Assembly: GCF_904846525.1 (NCBI RefSeq)
Contig: NZ_CAJHAZ010000010.1
Coordinates: 62,001 to 126,000 of the forward strand
DNA from: Psychrobacter sp. 1044
Lineage (GTDB): Bacteria; Pseudomonadota; Gammaproteobacteria; Pseudomonadales; Moraxellaceae
Direction of reading: 5' to 3'
DNA: 64,000 nt
The first letter of the stretch is position 1. Each line of letters opens with the position of its first letter. The position numbers were made by a program, and so were the translations under genes. Under the pieces are notes generated by a model, which did no database searches, was not told where the DNA came from, and was given only the letters and a program-made list of their open reading frames with translations. Below, in pieces: positions 35,464-45,877 of this stretch.

Positions 35464-36825
35464 ATGATTGAGCAAAATACGACACTAAATCTCAAGGATG
35501 CAGCAGCGACACCAACTGAAGCACTACTGTCTAAACCTGTAGCGTTACTGCAGTTGATAGTCTTTAGTGCTATCGGTTTGGTCATGTTTTTTGTGCCATT
35601 TACCATTGGTGAGAAAAGCACGATTTTGTTCGATCATGGGGCAACTTATCTGGTCAATCAGCAGCATACATTGTCTGTGACGTTATTGTTTTTACTGATG
35701 ATCTTTGGGGTAAGCAAGCCATTTATAGACGGCTCATGGCGTAAAAACATCACCCATATAATCATGACTGTTTTTAAAATCATTGGTCTGATACTGGCAG
35801 TGATGTATGTTGCTGACGTAGCGCCTGCCTTTATGATGGAAAAGGACATGCTGCCGTTTTTGTTTGAAAAACTGGCATTACCAGTTGGTATGATTGTACC
35901 GCTTGGGGCATTAATTTTAGCATTTTTGGTGGGTTTTGGTTTGCTCGAGATGGTCGGTGTGCTCATGCAGCCGATCATGAAACCTATCTGGAAAACCCCA
36001 GGTTCATCAGCGATTGATGCCGTCGCATCCTTTGTTGGTAGCTACTCTATCGGGCTGCTCATTACTAATCGCGTGTATTTGCAAAAGCAATATTCAGCGC
36101 GCGAAGCCATTATCATTGCGACTGGATTTTCGACCGTATCAGCGGCATTTATGGTCATTGTTGCCAAAACGCTTGGTCTGATGGAGTTTTGGAACCTATT
36201 TTTTTGGTCTACGCTAGTGATTACCTTTATCGTTACTGCGATTACTGCTCGTATTCCACCCATTAGCCTTGTTGATGATAGCGTTGAACGTCCCGCTTTA
36301 GACCATAGACGTGGTACACGTCTGGCGGCAGCATTTGATTTAGGTTTGTCCACTTCGCGCCGTGCCACTGACCTAAAACAAATCTTATGGTCTAACTTTC
36401 GCGATGGGCTGACGATGGCAGCGGCGATTGTGCCTTCTATCATCGCGGTTGGCTTGACAGGATTGATATTAGCAAAGTATACGCCTGTATTCGATGCTTT
36501 AGGCTTGCTTCTTTATCCATTTACATGGCTTAGCGGCTTACCAGAGCCTCTGGTTGCCGCCAAAGGTATGTCAGCGGGATTGGCTGAAATGTTCTTGCCA
36601 GCACTACTCCTCAGTGAGGCTGATATATTGACTCGCTATGTTGCAGGGGTCATCTCTATTAGCAGCGTGTTGTTTTTCTCTGCCATGATTCCTTGTGTAC
36701 TTGCCACTGAAATACCATTATCTGTCGGCAAAATGGTCATTATCTGGTTCGAGCGCGTGGTACTCAGTATTTTATTGGCTGCGGCATTCGGACATCTAGC
36801 CATGTACTTCAACTGGATTGGCTAA
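35464..36825 (+). CDS. YjiH-family membrane protein, putative histidine/urocanate transporter
   Basis: The 453-residue protein has about ten to eleven transmembrane helices and belongs to the YjiH/nucleoside-recognition (Gate) family of uncharacterised transporters. Recognisable parts are VMFFVPFTIGEKSTI near the N-terminus, DAVASFVGSYSIGLLITNRVY in the middle and PEPLVAAKGMSAGLAEMFLPALL near the end. It lies between hutU and hutH with a strong AAGGAGG ribosome-binding site and tight spacing, so an uptake role for histidine, urocanate or a related compound is inferred from context. The family is known in other hut clusters, but its substrate is not proven to my knowledge. Confidence 0.8.
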   Translation: MIEQNTTLNLKDAAATPTEALLSKPVALLQLIVFSAIGLVMFFVPFTIGEKSTILFDHGATYLVNQQHTLSVTLLFLLMIFGVSKPFIDGSWRKNITHIIMTVFKIIGLILAVMYVADVAPAFMMEKDMLPFLFEKLALPVGMIVPLGALILAFLVGFGLLEMVGVLMQPIMKPIWKTPGSSAIDAVASFVGSYSIGLLITNRVYLQKQYSAREAIIIATGFSTVSAAFMVIVAKTLGLMEFWNLFFWSTLVITFIVTAITARIPPISLVDDSVERPALDHRRGTRLAAAFDLGLSTSRRATDLKQILWSNFRDGLTMAAAIVPSIIAVGLTGLILAKYTPVFDALGLLLYPFTWLSGLPEPLVAAKGMSAGLAEMFLPALLLSEADILTRYVAGVISISSVLFFSAMIPCVLATEIPLSVGKMVIIWFERVVLSILLAAAFGHLAMYFNWIG

Positions 36826-36944
36826 AGAAACAAATTTAATAACAGGTATTACGTTAACTAAAAACATTTAAAAAACGTCATTTCAACAAAGACATGAATC
36901 AAAAATAATATAACCCATATGTCTTACAATACTAGGATCACCCT

Positions 36945-38507
36945 ATGAACGATATCAAAAAATTAACGCTACACCCTCGCCAGCTTAGCTTTAAGATGCT
37001 ACGTGATATCTATGAGCAACCTGTCATATTGACATTACCTGAGAGTGCTTATAAAGCTATCGATGCCTCACACGAAGATGTGCGTACGATTATTGCCAGA
37101 GACAAAAGCGCTTATGGAATCAATACTGGTTTTGGCCTGTTAGCAAAGACCCGTATCAGTGATGATCAGCTTGAGCTACTTCAGCGCAACTTGATTGTTT
37201 CTCACTCAGTAGGTACTGGTGAAGCACTTCCTGCTGGCGTGGTACGACTGATTATGGTGATGAAAGTGGCCAGCCTAGCACAAGGTGTATCAGGCGTACG
37301 CCGCGAGGTAGTGGACAGCTTACTTGCCTTAATCAATAATCAAATCACGCCAAATATTCCGGCAAAAGGGTCTGTTGGTGCTTCTGGTGATTTAGCGCCT
37401 TTATCACACATGACGCTTGCAATGATGGGTGAAGGTGACGTGTTTGTCGCTGGCAAAAAAGTGCCTGCAGCAGACGCGCTAGCACAGCATGGACTTGAGC
37501 CAATTACCCTAGCAGCCAAAGAAGGCCTTGCGCTTATCAATGGCACGCAAGTCTCAACCGCATTGGCATTACGGGGTTATTTCTTAGCGCGTGATTTGCT
37601 GGAGACAGCAACTATCGTTGGCTCCCTATCAATTGATGCTGCCAAAGGATCGGACTCACCATTTGATGCGCGTATTCATGAAGTGCGTGGTCATCATGGT
37701 CAAATCGAAATCGCCAAAGCACACCGTCAGCTAATCAAAGGCAGTGCCATTCGTGCCTCACATGATGGCGAGCAAGACGATAGAGTTCAAGACCCTTACT
37801 GCTTGCGTTGTCAGCCGCAAGTCATGGGTGCCTGTCTTGATATCATCAATCAAGCAGGTAAAACGCTACTAATCGAATCCAATGCCGTCACTGACAATCC
37901 GCTAATTTTTAATAACGAAGATGGCCCAGTGGCTATATCAGGTGGTAACTTCCATGCTGAGCCAGTCGCTTTTGCCGCTGATATTTTAGCCTTGGCAATT
38001 GCCGAGATTGGTTCTATGTCTGAGCGCCGTGTGGCCTTACTTATCGATGCGACGCTGTCAGGTGGTCTGCCGCCATTCTTGGTTGATAACGCTGGGGTCA
38101 ACTCAGGCTTTATGATCGCCCATGTGACCGCAGCCGCGCTGGCATCAGAGAATAAATCTATCGCTCACCCAGGCAGTGTCGACAGTATCCCAACCTCTGC
38201 CAATCAAGAAGACCATGTATCGATGGCCACCTATTGCGCACGCCGCCTATACGAGATGGCGCAAAACACCGCGACCATCATTGGCATTGAGCTATTAGCT
38301 GCTGGTCAAGGTATCGATTTCCATCGTGGATTAGATACGTCAGAGCCCTTGACTGTGGCGCATCAAAAACTACGTGAGCAAGTGACTTTCTATGATAAAG
38401 ATCGCTACCTCGCCCCAGATATTGAAGCGGCCAAGCAGTTGGTATTAGACGGTACGCTTGCTGAACATTGGCAGTCACTACGCAGCGATTGGTACGAGTC
38501 TAAATAA
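36945..38507 (+). CDS. hutH: Histidine ammonia-lyase
   Basis: The enzyme removes ammonia from L-histidine to give trans-urocanate, the first step of the pathway. The 520-residue protein carries the Ala-Ser-Gly triad in [15 protein letters not shown], which cyclises to the MIO electrophile. Other family signatures are [11 protein letters not shown] with the catalytic Tyr, [28 protein letters not shown], and the end region [20 protein letters not shown]. Length is slightly above 500 residues as usual. It follows the YjiH-family gene by 119 bp and precedes hutG by 23 bp. Confidence 0.96.
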   Translation: MNDIKKLTLHPRQLSFKMLRDIYEQPVILTLPESAYKAIDASHEDVRTIIARDKSAYGINTGFGLLAKTRISDDQLELLQRNLIVSHSVGTGEALPAGVVRLIMVMKVASLAQGVSGVRREVVDSLLALINNQITPNIPAKGSVGASGDLAPLSHMTLAMMGEGDVFVAGKKVPAADALAQHGLEPITLAAKEGLALINGTQVSTALALRGYFLARDLLETATIVGSLSIDAAKGSDSPFDARIHEVRGHHGQIEIAKAHRQLIKGSAIRASHDGEQDDRVQDPYCLRCQPQVMGACLDIINQAGKTLLIESNAVTDNPLIFNNEDGPVAISGGNFHAEPVAFAADILALAIAEIGSMSERRVALLIDATLSGGLPPFLVDNAGVNSGFMIAHVTAAALASENKSIAHPGSVDSIPTSANQEDHVSMATYCARRLYEMAQNTATIIGIELLAAGQGIDFHRGLDTSEPLTVAHQKLREQVTFYDKDRYLAPDIEAAKQLVLDGTLAEHWQSLRSDWYESK

Positions 38508-38530
38508 ATATTAATGGGCAGAGAACAGCG

Positions 38531-39589
38531 ATGACAATAGCGAGAACAACAGCAACGACTACCACTCACATTGGCCACACCCCTGCTGATATGACCCAAT
38601 GGACAGGGCGCGCCGAGCCATTTGAGACGGTACGCGCCCGCTATTGGTATCAGCTTGCTCAGCCTTATGAGAGTCAAAATATTGGGCTAATTGGCTTTGC
38701 ATGTGATCAAGGGGTCAGACGTAATCAAGGCCGCGTGGGTGCTAGAGCAGCCCCGCCATTAATTCGTCGAGCATTTGCTACGCTGCCAGTCATCGCTGAA
38801 TTGCAACAGCGCTTTGATGGACAATTATCAACCTTATTGGGTGATGCTGGTGACATTCATTGTCACGACGATGATGACTTTGCCACGAATACTCTTGAAC
38901 AAGCTCAGATTAAATATGCTGAGGAAGTGAGCGCTATCGTCAAGCAAGGCGGTTTGCCTATCGGATTGGGCGGTGATCATGCCATCGCTTACGGCAGCTT
39001 TTTAGGGTTATGGCAGGCTTTAGAAAGTCAAAACGATACAACTATCAGCACACATACAGCACCTACTATCGGAATTATTAATTTTGATGCCCACCTTGAT
39101 ATTCGTCAGTCTGATGTAGCGACCTCTGGGACACCGTTTCGCCAAATTGCCGAGCACCTTGATGCACATGGTCAGCCCTTTCATTATTGCTGTATTGGCG
39201 TCAGTCGCTTCTCTAACACGGCGGCGCTTTTCGATCGCGCTGAGCAATTGGGTGTGCATGTTATCAGTGATGAAGACTGTCACTATCAGCCTTGGCAGAT
39301 ACTTGCTGATCAGGTTATCAGCTTTATCAATCAGGTCGATGTGGTCTATCTGACCATCGATATGGACTGCTTGCCTGCCAGTGTTGTACCCGGTGTGAGT
39401 GCCCCAGCGGCTTATGGTATTGGGCTTGGTTTTGTTGAACGCATGGTAAAAACTATTATGGCTACTGGTAAAGTAAAAATGGCCGACATTGCCGAGATTA
39501 ATCCCACCTTTGATATTGATGCACGTAGCTGTAAAGTTGCGGCAAGACTATTAGCGACTATTATAGAGCAGCATTTACTGGTCATCTAA
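38531..39589 (+). CDS. hutG: Formimidoylglutamase
   Basis: This arginase-family enzyme hydrolyses N-formimino-L-glutamate to L-glutamate and formamide, the last step of the short hut route. The 352-residue protein has the binuclear manganese ligands: [21 protein letters not shown] and [14 protein letters not shown], with the arginase-type YDI-like region near [11 protein letters not shown]. The N-terminal 20 residues are Thr-rich and poorly conserved. It sits between hutH and hutI, 23 and 47 bp apart, so the three are probably cotranscribed. Confidence 0.92.
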   Translation: MTIARTTATTTTHIGHTPADMTQWTGRAEPFETVRARYWYQLAQPYESQNIGLIGFACDQGVRRNQGRVGARAAPPLIRRAFATLPVIAELQQRFDGQLSTLLGDAGDIHCHDDDDFATNTLEQAQIKYAEEVSAIVKQGGLPIGLGGDHAIAYGSFLGLWQALESQNDTTISTHTAPTIGIINFDAHLDIRQSDVATSGTPFRQIAEHLDAHGQPFHYCCIGVSRFSNTAALFDRAEQLGVHVISDEDCHYQPWQILADQVISFINQVDVVYLTIDMDCLPASVVPGVSAPAAYGIGLGFVERMVKTIMATGKVKMADIAEINPTFDIDARSCKVAARLLATIIEQHLLVI

Positions 39590-39636
39590 GTCTTACTAAC
39601 AAAAATCACTGCCTGCAAAATAATCAGGAGAACATT

Positions 39637-40962
39637 ATGGATGATTCCAATAATACGACAGAGATCACGCTCGACGATGCTAGCATGGCATCATTTGATC
39701 ATATTTTTATCAATGCCAATCTTGCGACTTTTTCAGCGCAGTATAGTTTTGGCATGTATACAGATGAACATGCAAATAGCATCCCATATGGTCAATTAAA
39801 CAATGCTGCTATCGGTATTAAAAATGGCAGCATTGCTTGGATTGGTGAGCACAATCAAATCACTGCTCATCTGACTCACTATCAAGACCACCAAATCACA
39901 GACGTAGATGGTAAATGGATAACTCCTGGACTTATCGACTGTCACACTCACATCGTTTATGGTGGCAATCGCAGTAACGAGTTCGAGGCACGTTTGCAAG
40001 GTGCTAGTTATCAAGACATTGCGGCACAAGGCGGCGGCATTGTCTCAACTGTCACTGCCACCCGCGCTGCCGATATTGAATCGCTATTTGCACAAAGTGA
40101 AAAACGCTTAATCGCACTCATGAAAGAGGGTGTCACCAGTATCGAAATCAAATCGGGCTACGGTTTAGATTTAGACACCGAACGTAAAATGCTCACGGTT
40201 GCCCGCCAACTTGGTGACAAGCACAATATCCATGTGAGCACCACGTATCTAGCGGCGCACGCCCTACCACCTGAATACAAGTCTCACGTGCAGGACCGCA
40301 CAGACGAATACATCGAGCAAGTCTGCGAGTGGCTACCCATCTTGCATTCAGAAGGCTTAGTCGATGCGGTCGATGGCTTTTGTGAAAATATTGCCTTTAG
40401 TAGCGATCAAATCAGACGCGTTTTTGAGGTGGCACGCTCATTAAACCTACCAGTCAAACTACATTCTGAGCAATTATCTGACATAGGTGGCAGCGCCTTG
40501 GTTGCTGAATATAAGGGTTTATCAAGCGACCATTTAGAGCATGTATCAGAATACGACATTAAAAAAATGGCAGCAAGCAATACCGTTGCAGTTCTATTGC
40601 CCGGTGCATTTTATACGCTACGTGACACTAAGTTGCCACCCATTGAGGCATTACGCAGGCACCAAGTACCTATGGCTATTTCAACTGACTGCAATCCTGG
40701 CACCTCACCGCTTACCTCATTATTGCTTGCGATGAACATGGGCTGTACGCTATTTTACTTAACGACTGAAGAGGTACTGGCAGGCTCAACCGTTTATGCA
40801 GCACAAGCGCTGGGGCTATCTAATAAAGGTAAAATAGAAGTTGGCTGTGATGCAGATTTAGTCCTATGGGATATCGCCCGCCCTGCGGATTTGGCTTATC
40901 AGATGGGACTAAACCCTATTAACGGCATTATGGTTCAAGGCAAGTGGCGTGAGACAGTATAG
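39637..40962 (+). CDS. hutI: Imidazolonepropionase
   Basis: The enzyme opens the ring of imidazolonepropionate to give formiminoglutamate, the third step of the pathway. The 441-residue amidohydrolase has the metal-binding [19 protein letters not shown], the [11 protein letters not shown] block with a metal histidine, [10 protein letters not shown], and [10 protein letters not shown] with the catalytic Asp. The N-terminus carries a polar extension of about 25 residues. A strong terminator follows, so hutI ends the operon. Start supported by CAGGAGA. Confidence 0.95.
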   Translation: MDDSNNTTEITLDDASMASFDHIFINANLATFSAQYSFGMYTDEHANSIPYGQLNNAAIGIKNGSIAWIGEHNQITAHLTHYQDHQITDVDGKWITPGLIDCHTHIVYGGNRSNEFEARLQGASYQDIAAQGGGIVSTVTATRAADIESLFAQSEKRLIALMKEGVTSIEIKSGYGLDLDTERKMLTVARQLGDKHNIHVSTTYLAAHALPPEYKSHVQDRTDEYIEQVCEWLPILHSEGLVDAVDGFCENIAFSSDQIRRVFEVARSLNLPVKLHSEQLSDIGGSALVAEYKGLSSDHLEHVSEYDIKKMAASNTVAVLLPGAFYTLRDTKLPPIEALRRHQVPMAISTDCNPGTSPLTSLLLAMNMGCTLFYLTTEEVLAGSTVYAAQALGLSNKGKIEVGCDADLVLWDIARPADLAYQMGLNPINGIMVQGKWRETV

Positions 40963-40986
40963 CGAATTTATCTAACTACTCACATT

Positions 40987-41023
40987 AAAAAAGCCCCAGT
41001 CATTGAATGATTGGGGCTTTTTT
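40987..41023 (+). terminator. Rho-independent terminator at the end of the hut operon
   Basis: GCCCCAGTCATT and ATGATTGGGGC form a stem of about eleven pairs (one G-T or bulge) closed by GA, with an A-run before and a T-run after. Confidence 0.92.
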
Positions 41024-41135
41024 AATAATAAATGCACAGCTTTGCTATCCCATTTTCAAAAAAACTGAGTAGCGAGAAAAACGACTATTAGCGATACCTA
41101 TCATATCTATCTATCTATCTGTCTAACTTACTTAG

Positions 41136-41720
41136 CTATTTCTTAAACTTATTGTTAAATACACTGCCAGTATTGGCATCAACATTTAGCCAAATGATAC
41201 TATTACCTTTGAGGATATCAGCTTCATAATAGGACGCATGATCACTATAATCTCGGTCGTTTTTAAACTCAATCTCGATAACACGCCCGCCCGATTGTTT
41301 TTCAGCAATTTTCATTGCCTGTTTAACATCAATCTTCGCTTGTTTAAGTGCCTTATAATCTACCAGATCATCACTGTCTAATCGTTCCACATCCGTACTA
41401 ATCACTCTACCATTCATGGCGTCAATTTTGATTTCATAGTTTCGGCTACTGGTTACAAATTCCATCTCATACACACCGCCTTGCGCTTTATCATCATCGT
41501 GATCAAAGCTGGCACTCATCAATAGACCAGATGACTTTTTCGCCGCAATATTTATTGCTTGTTGTAAGCTTATTCTACTGGCTTTGGCGGCTTGCACCTC
41601 ACTTGCTAGCGGTTGCTGCGTAGATGCATAGATTGTCGTAGTTAACATAGCCGCACCCACTACTACTGCAGCATGAGTACCCAAAGTCGTTAGCGAAAAT
41701 GGCTTGAAAATCTTGCTCAT
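41136..41720 (-). CDS. Periplasmic PepSY-domain protein
   Basis: The 194-residue protein has a signal peptide (MSKIFKPFSLTTLG to TTIYAST) and two tandem PepSY domains: the first around SLQQAINIAAKKSSGLLMSASF and the second around DVKQAMKIAEKQSGGRVIEIEF, each followed by the strand pattern YEMEFVTSSRNYEIKIDAMNGRV or its match ending WLNVDANTGSVF. PepSY domains are thought to inhibit proteases or bind ligands in the envelope; the role here is unknown. The ATG at 41720 is chosen over a start 21 codons upstream because GGAG precedes it and it places the signal peptide at the N-terminus. Confidence 0.82.
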   Translation of the reverse strand: MSKIFKPFSLTTLGTHAAVVVGAAMLTTTIYASTQQPLASEVQAAKASRISLQQAINIAAKKSSGLLMSASFDHDDDKAQGGVYEMEFVTSSRNYEIKIDAMNGRVISTDVERLDSDDLVDYKALKQAKIDVKQAMKIAEKQSGGRVIEIEFKNDRDYSDHASYYEADILKGNSIIWLNVDANTGSVFNNKFKK

Positions 41721-41850
41721 AACGGTCTCCACAAAATTAATCTTATTGAGTGTTCTAAAATTATTATCTTTTAAAAAACACACATTATCAATAGGTCAAT
41801 CGTATCACTTCATAAAAACCACTTTGACTATTCACGGTAGAGTTAATCCA

Positions 41851-41884
41851 TAAAAAACGCGCCTATCGTTAAAACAGACGCGTT
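41851..41884 (-). terminator. Terminator after gdhA
   Basis: On the minus strand AACGCGTCTG pairs with the AGGCGCGTT arm (AACGCG at 41879-41884 and CGCGTT at 41856-41861) and is followed by a run of T. It starts 32 bp after the gdhA stop codon. Confidence 0.78.
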
Positions 41885-41915
41885 ATTCGTTAATAGGTGG
41901 CTATGATAAAAGTGC

Positions 41916-43262
41916 TTAGTTTAAAATACCGTAAGCAACCAATGCATCAGCAACTCGTTTAAAGCCAACGATATTTGCACCAGCCATATAGTTGATATAG
42001 CCATTATCCGTTTGACCATACTGTTCTGAGGCATCAGCTGCGCAGTCATGGATATTTCTCATGATATTTTTGAGGCGCAAGTCGATTTGCTCAAAGCTCT
42101 TATACTGACGGACTGAGTTTTGTGACATCTCAAGCGCAGAGACTGCTACACCGCCCGCGTTGGCGGCTTTACCTGGGGCATAATGCACCCGGTGCAAACG
42201 AATATAGTCGATGGCTTCAGCAGTCAATGGCATGTTGGCACCTTCGACAACGTATGTGATGCCATTTTCAACCATGAGCTTGGCATCTTCTTCATTGACT
42301 TCGTTTTGCGTCGCTGATGGAATCGCGATGTCACCTTTGAATTGCCACGGCTTTTGCTTCGCAAACCACTCTCCACCATAAACATCGACGTACTCAGCCA
42401 ACGGTTTGCTTTTTGCTTTTTGCGCCTTGAGCCAATCAATTTTTTCTTGATTTAGACCCGCTTCATCATACAAAGTCCCTTGTGAGTCTGACACAGTAAC
42501 GACGATGCCACCCAGCATATGGGCTTTTTCAGCAGCATGTAATGAGACGTTACCAGCACCTGAAACCAATACTCTCTTACCTTTGATATCGTCATTTTGC
42601 GCCGTAAGCATGTTTTCTAAGAAATACACCGCGCCATAACCTGTCGCCTCAGTACGCATCAAGCTCCCACCGAAGCCAACGCCTTTACCGGTCAAAACGC
42701 CGCCGTATTCATGCGTTAAATTCTTATACATAGCAAACATATAGCTGACTTCACGCCCACCCACGCCAATGTCACCAGCGGGCACATCGATGTCTTTATT
42801 CACATAGTGATGTAGCTCACGCATAAAGGCATAGCAAAAACGGCGGATTTCACTGTCTGTTTTGCCTTTGGGATCAAAATCAGAGCCACCTTTACCGCCG
42901 CCCATTGGCAATCCAGTCAAAGCGTTTTTGAAAATTTGCTCAAAGCCTAAAAACTTCAACACAGATTGGTTGACAGTCGGATGAAATCTCACGCCACCTT
43001 TATAAGGACCTAAGGCATTGCTGAACTGGACACGCCAGCCGCGGTTAACCTGAACTTCACCTTGGTCATTTTCCCAGTTAATACGAAAAGCAATAACGCG
43101 GTCAGGCTCAACGAGGCGCTCAAATATTTTAAAAGTATCATATTCTGGGTGGGCGTCGTATAACGGCGCAATCGTAATTGCAACTTCTTTTACCGCTTGA
43201 ACGAATTCAGGTTGATGTGCATAACGCGCTTCGACTTTTTCGATGGCCTGACTGATACTCAT
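41916..43262 (-). CDS. gdhA: NADP-specific glutamate dehydrogenase
   Basis: The enzyme makes glutamate from 2-oxoglutarate and ammonia, the main route of ammonia assimilation when ammonia is plentiful. The 448-residue hexameric-type protein shows the substrate domain motifs YKGGVRFHPTVN, LPMGGGKGGSDFDPKGK with the catalytic Lys, and VPAGDIGVGGREV, then the NADP-binding fold with VLVSGAGNVSLHAAEKA. Length matches the small (about 450-residue) bacterial NADP form. Start supported by AAGGAAAA. It is close to the hut locus, which yields ammonia and glutamate, but it has its own terminator and orientation. Confidence 0.96.
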   Translation of the reverse strand: MSISQAIEKVEARYAHQPEFVQAVKEVAITIAPLYDAHPEYDTFKIFERLVEPDRVIAFRINWENDQGEVQVNRGWRVQFSNALGPYKGGVRFHPTVNQSVLKFLGFEQIFKNALTGLPMGGGKGGSDFDPKGKTDSEIRRFCYAFMRELHHYVNKDIDVPAGDIGVGGREVSYMFAMYKNLTHEYGGVLTGKGVGFGGSLMRTEATGYGAVYFLENMLTAQNDDIKGKRVLVSGAGNVSLHAAEKAHMLGGIVVTVSDSQGTLYDEAGLNQEKIDWLKAQKAKSKPLAEYVDVYGGEWFAKQKPWQFKGDIAIPSATQNEVNEEDAKLMVENGITYVVEGANMPLTAEAIDYIRLHRVHYAPGKAANAGGVAVSALEMSQNSVRQYKSFEQIDLRLKNIMRNIHDCAADASEQYGQTDNGYINYMAGANIVGFKRVADALVAYGILN

Positions 43263-43898
43263 ATCTTTTCCTTAGGGTAAAAATGGTGAACGTGCTTACT
43301 TACACCGATGTCACGTCGTATGACAACAAACGAGAGGATTGTAGACACTGGTGTAAAACTGAAATTGCCCCGACACGCTGGCTTGTGTAGAGACAAATGG
43401 GATTAAAAAAGCTGACTGAATTTATGCCTAGACGCCACATTCAGAGACAAGAACATTTTTTATCTCATAATATATATCATTTTTGAGGCGTATAAGTCTA
43501 GTAAATATCACCATCATGAAAAGTTATAAGCGATTTTTATTGGTACAGTCTAGAGTACGCCTTTGCATAGCACCTTGAGATGCCGACTGATGAGCTTACA
43601 GATCTCATTGATTGTGCTAAAAATAGTCCTGTATTACTAAAAAATTTTCGTTTTTCTAATCGGTCAATAAATCAAATATTAATGGAAATTTGTGTATTGA
43701 TAACCGTTAAGTAAAGACGAAAGGTCAATAATCAACACCAAACGGTATAAAAAACCCAAAAACTTGGCTTTTTGCTCGAGCTGATGTATATCAATATTAA
43801 CAGCAAGGGTTTATAATAGCCGACTTAGTCAACATTTATTCTCCACCATTACTCACTGTTATTTTATCAATTTAATAACCCGTCATAGAGAAAGCGAT
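43263..43898. other. Spacer between gdhA and the Roadblock gene
   Basis: This 636-bp AT-rich stretch has no open frame worth calling and no clear RNA structure. It must hold divergent promoters for gdhA and the Roadblock cluster. Given its length, an unrecognised small RNA or complex promoter is possible but cannot be shown from the sequence. Confidence 0.5.
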
Positions 43899-44261
43899 AT
43901 GCGTACAGATTCATTCCAGCAAATCTTGGAAGACCTAAACAGCTCATCAGCCGATGTTGAAGCATCTGCCCTTATTTCTAACGATGGTCTGATGATTGCC
44001 TCAGCACTACCAACGGGCGTTGATGAAGACCGTGTTGGCGCTATGTCAGCGGCTTTATTGTCATTGGGTGACCGCGCAGGTCGTGAGTTGGCACGTGGTA
44101 GTATCGATCGTATTATGATTCAAGGTGAAAAAGGCTACGTGATTATGACCTCATCTGGAGATGAAGCGGTACTTACTATCATGGCAAAACCAAATGCAAA
44201 ACTTGGTTTGATATTCTTAGATATCAAGCGTGCCTCAGAAGCCCTTGCAAAACTTATCTAA
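43899..44261 (+). CDS. Roadblock/LC7-domain protein (MglB-like)
   Basis: The 120-residue protein is a single Roadblock/LC7 domain: an N-terminal helix (SFQQILEDLNSSSADV), the strand ASALISNDGLMIASALP, the central helix AMSAALLSLGDRAGREL, then strands DRIMIQGEKGYVIMTSSGDEAVLTIMA and the last helix LGLIFLDIKRASEALAKL. Such proteins dimerise and regulate small Ras-like GTPases, as MglB does for MglA. No GTPase gene is in this window. It starts a co-directional set with PAS, PhnD-like and two unknown genes, which suggests a signalling role, perhaps in polarity or motility; that is inference. Start supported by AGAGAAAG. Confidence 0.88.
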   Translation: MRTDSFQQILEDLNSSSADVEASALISNDGLMIASALPTGVDEDRVGAMSAALLSLGDRAGRELARGSIDRIMIQGEKGYVIMTSSGDEAVLTIMAKPNAKLGLIFLDIKRASEALAKLI

Positions 44262-44533
44262 TTGATAAATTTGGATTTTTGTCGATAACACATTTTTTAT
44301 TATTTAACGTCATATAGCACATAGCGCGACTGATAAATATGACTTTAAATCAAAATGAAGTGACTGTCTCATAAAAAATATTTAAGATGGCACACATTAT
44401 TTGTATGGAATAATGGCCTGATAAATATTGGGACGACGACTGAGTTGAAAGGCAACCTGATGTTATCGACAACTACCACACCAGATTGGCTTTTTAATCA
44501 TTATAAATATAACGATAAATAAAGGAGATTACG

Positions 44534-45028
44534 ATGGGTTCTCCAATCCCTGATGCACATAAGCCTGATATGCCCGCTGAGCAGATTACTCTGACTTATT
44601 ATGATGGTACATCACGGACTGTCTATGATACTGGTATTGAACGCCCTTATCCTGATGGCAAGCTGATTGTATCTCGCACCGATTTGGATGGTGTGCTGAC
44701 TCACGTCAACGATGCTTTTGTCGAAATCAGTGGCTACAGCGTTGATGAGCTTATTGGTCAGCCACAATCTATTTTGCGCCATCCTGATATGCCAAAAGCC
44801 GCTTATAAAGATTTATGGGATACTGCAGCGGCTGGGCAAAAATGGCATGGCTACGTTAAGAATTTATGCAAAGATGGTAGTCACTATTGGGTCTATGCGA
44901 CCGTTGTGCCAAACATTCGTCGCGGCGAAACAGTGGGTTATACCTCGGTACGCCGTAAGCCATCGCGTAGCAAAATCGAAGCTGCTATGGCTCAGTATGC
45001 CCAAATGAATCAAAATGAGGAAGGCTAA
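44534..45028 (+). CDS. Stand-alone Aer-type PAS sensor
   Basis: The 164-residue protein is essentially one PAS domain (about residues 45-145) with a short N-terminal extension and no transmembrane, kinase, cyclase or chemoreceptor part. It closely follows the Aer aerotaxis PAS pattern: VSRTDLDGVLTHVNDAFVEISGY, then ILRHPDMPKAAYKDLW with the Arg-His-x-x-Asp residues linked to FAD binding in Aer, then WHGYVKNLCKDGSHYWVYATV with the Trp. It therefore probably binds FAD and reports redox state or oxygen to a partner. The PhnD-like gene starts 3 bp after its stop. A strong AAAGGAG precedes the start. Confidence 0.85.
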   Translation: MGSPIPDAHKPDMPAEQITLTYYDGTSRTVYDTGIERPYPDGKLIVSRTDLDGVLTHVNDAFVEISGYSVDELIGQPQSILRHPDMPKAAYKDLWDTAAAGQKWHGYVKNLCKDGSHYWVYATVVPNIRRGETVGYTSVRRKPSRSKIEAAMAQYAQMNQNEEG

Positions 45029-45031
45029 ATC

Positions 45032-45781
45032 ATGACGACACACAATATGTTAATCGCCCCTGATTTTTCTCCTGAGCGTTTTGCAGGCTGGCACATGCTT
45101 AATATTTTGATTCAAAAACGTGCCAACCTAAATATGCATCTGAACATACCTACCTCACATGCTGAACAAGAGAAAATCATTGAGGCAGGTGACATTCAAG
45201 TTATCTATGCCAACCCATTTGATGCAGCTACTTTGATCCGTGAACAAGGCTATCGCGCTGTTGCACGCCCTATCGGCAAATCGGATGAGATGGTCATTGC
45301 TGCTGCGGCAAACAGTGATATCAAGCGCTTAGAAGACATTAAAGCGGGTGCGACCGTAGCAATGGCAGACAACCGTGATGTTAAGCTGATTGGCTTACGC
45401 TTGCTAGAAGCTGTGGATATAGAAGAGTCTGATCTTAACTGGGATATCACTGAGACTTATCAGGCAGCTGCCCGTAAAGTCATCAAAGGTGATGCTCAAG
45501 CGGCTTTCTTCTTGGCAGAGATTTTTCATAGCTTTTCACGCTTGACCAAAACTCAGCTGTCAGTGCTAATCGAAAGTGATTTGGCAGATATTAGCCATGT
45601 ATTACTGATTAAAGATGGCTTTCCTGATACAGAAATATTCATGAATGCGATCCTGAACTTGCATAATGATGACGATGGTAAAGAAGCATTGGCTGAACTT
45701 GGCATGCCTCAAGGTTTTGAAGCCATGGACGAAGAAGATGCTGAATTTATGATAGATTTGATGCAAACTTTACTTGATTAA
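45032..45781 (+). CDS. Cytoplasmic PhnD-like substrate-binding protein
   Basis: The 249-residue protein matches the phosphate/phosphonate binding protein fold (PhnD family): LNIPTSHAEQEKIIEAGDIQVIYANPFDAATLI in pieces for lobe one and KAGATVAMADNRDVKLIGLRLL for lobe two. It has no signal peptide or lipobox, unlike ABC binding proteins, and no permease or ATPase gene is nearby. It is therefore more likely a cytoplasmic ligand sensor coupled to the PAS and Roadblock proteins. The C-terminus is acidic (MDEEDAEFMIDLMQ). It lies 3 bp after the PAS gene, with GAGGAAGG overlapping the end of that gene. Confidence 0.8.
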   Translation: MTTHNMLIAPDFSPERFAGWHMLNILIQKRANLNMHLNIPTSHAEQEKIIEAGDIQVIYANPFDAATLIREQGYRAVARPIGKSDEMVIAAAANSDIKRLEDIKAGATVAMADNRDVKLIGLRLLEAVDIEESDLNWDITETYQAAARKVIKGDAQAAFFLAEIFHSFSRLTKTQLSVLIESDLADISHVLLIKDGFPDTEIFMNAILNLHNDDDGKEALAELGMPQGFEAMDEEDAEFMIDLMQTLLD

Positions 45782-45877
45782 TTATTACTTATTAATTGGC
45801 ACGTTGCACCGTTTCGCTTAGTGAAGTCATAGCCTATTGTCACTCAATAGTGGCTATATCATTTTGACCATACGATA

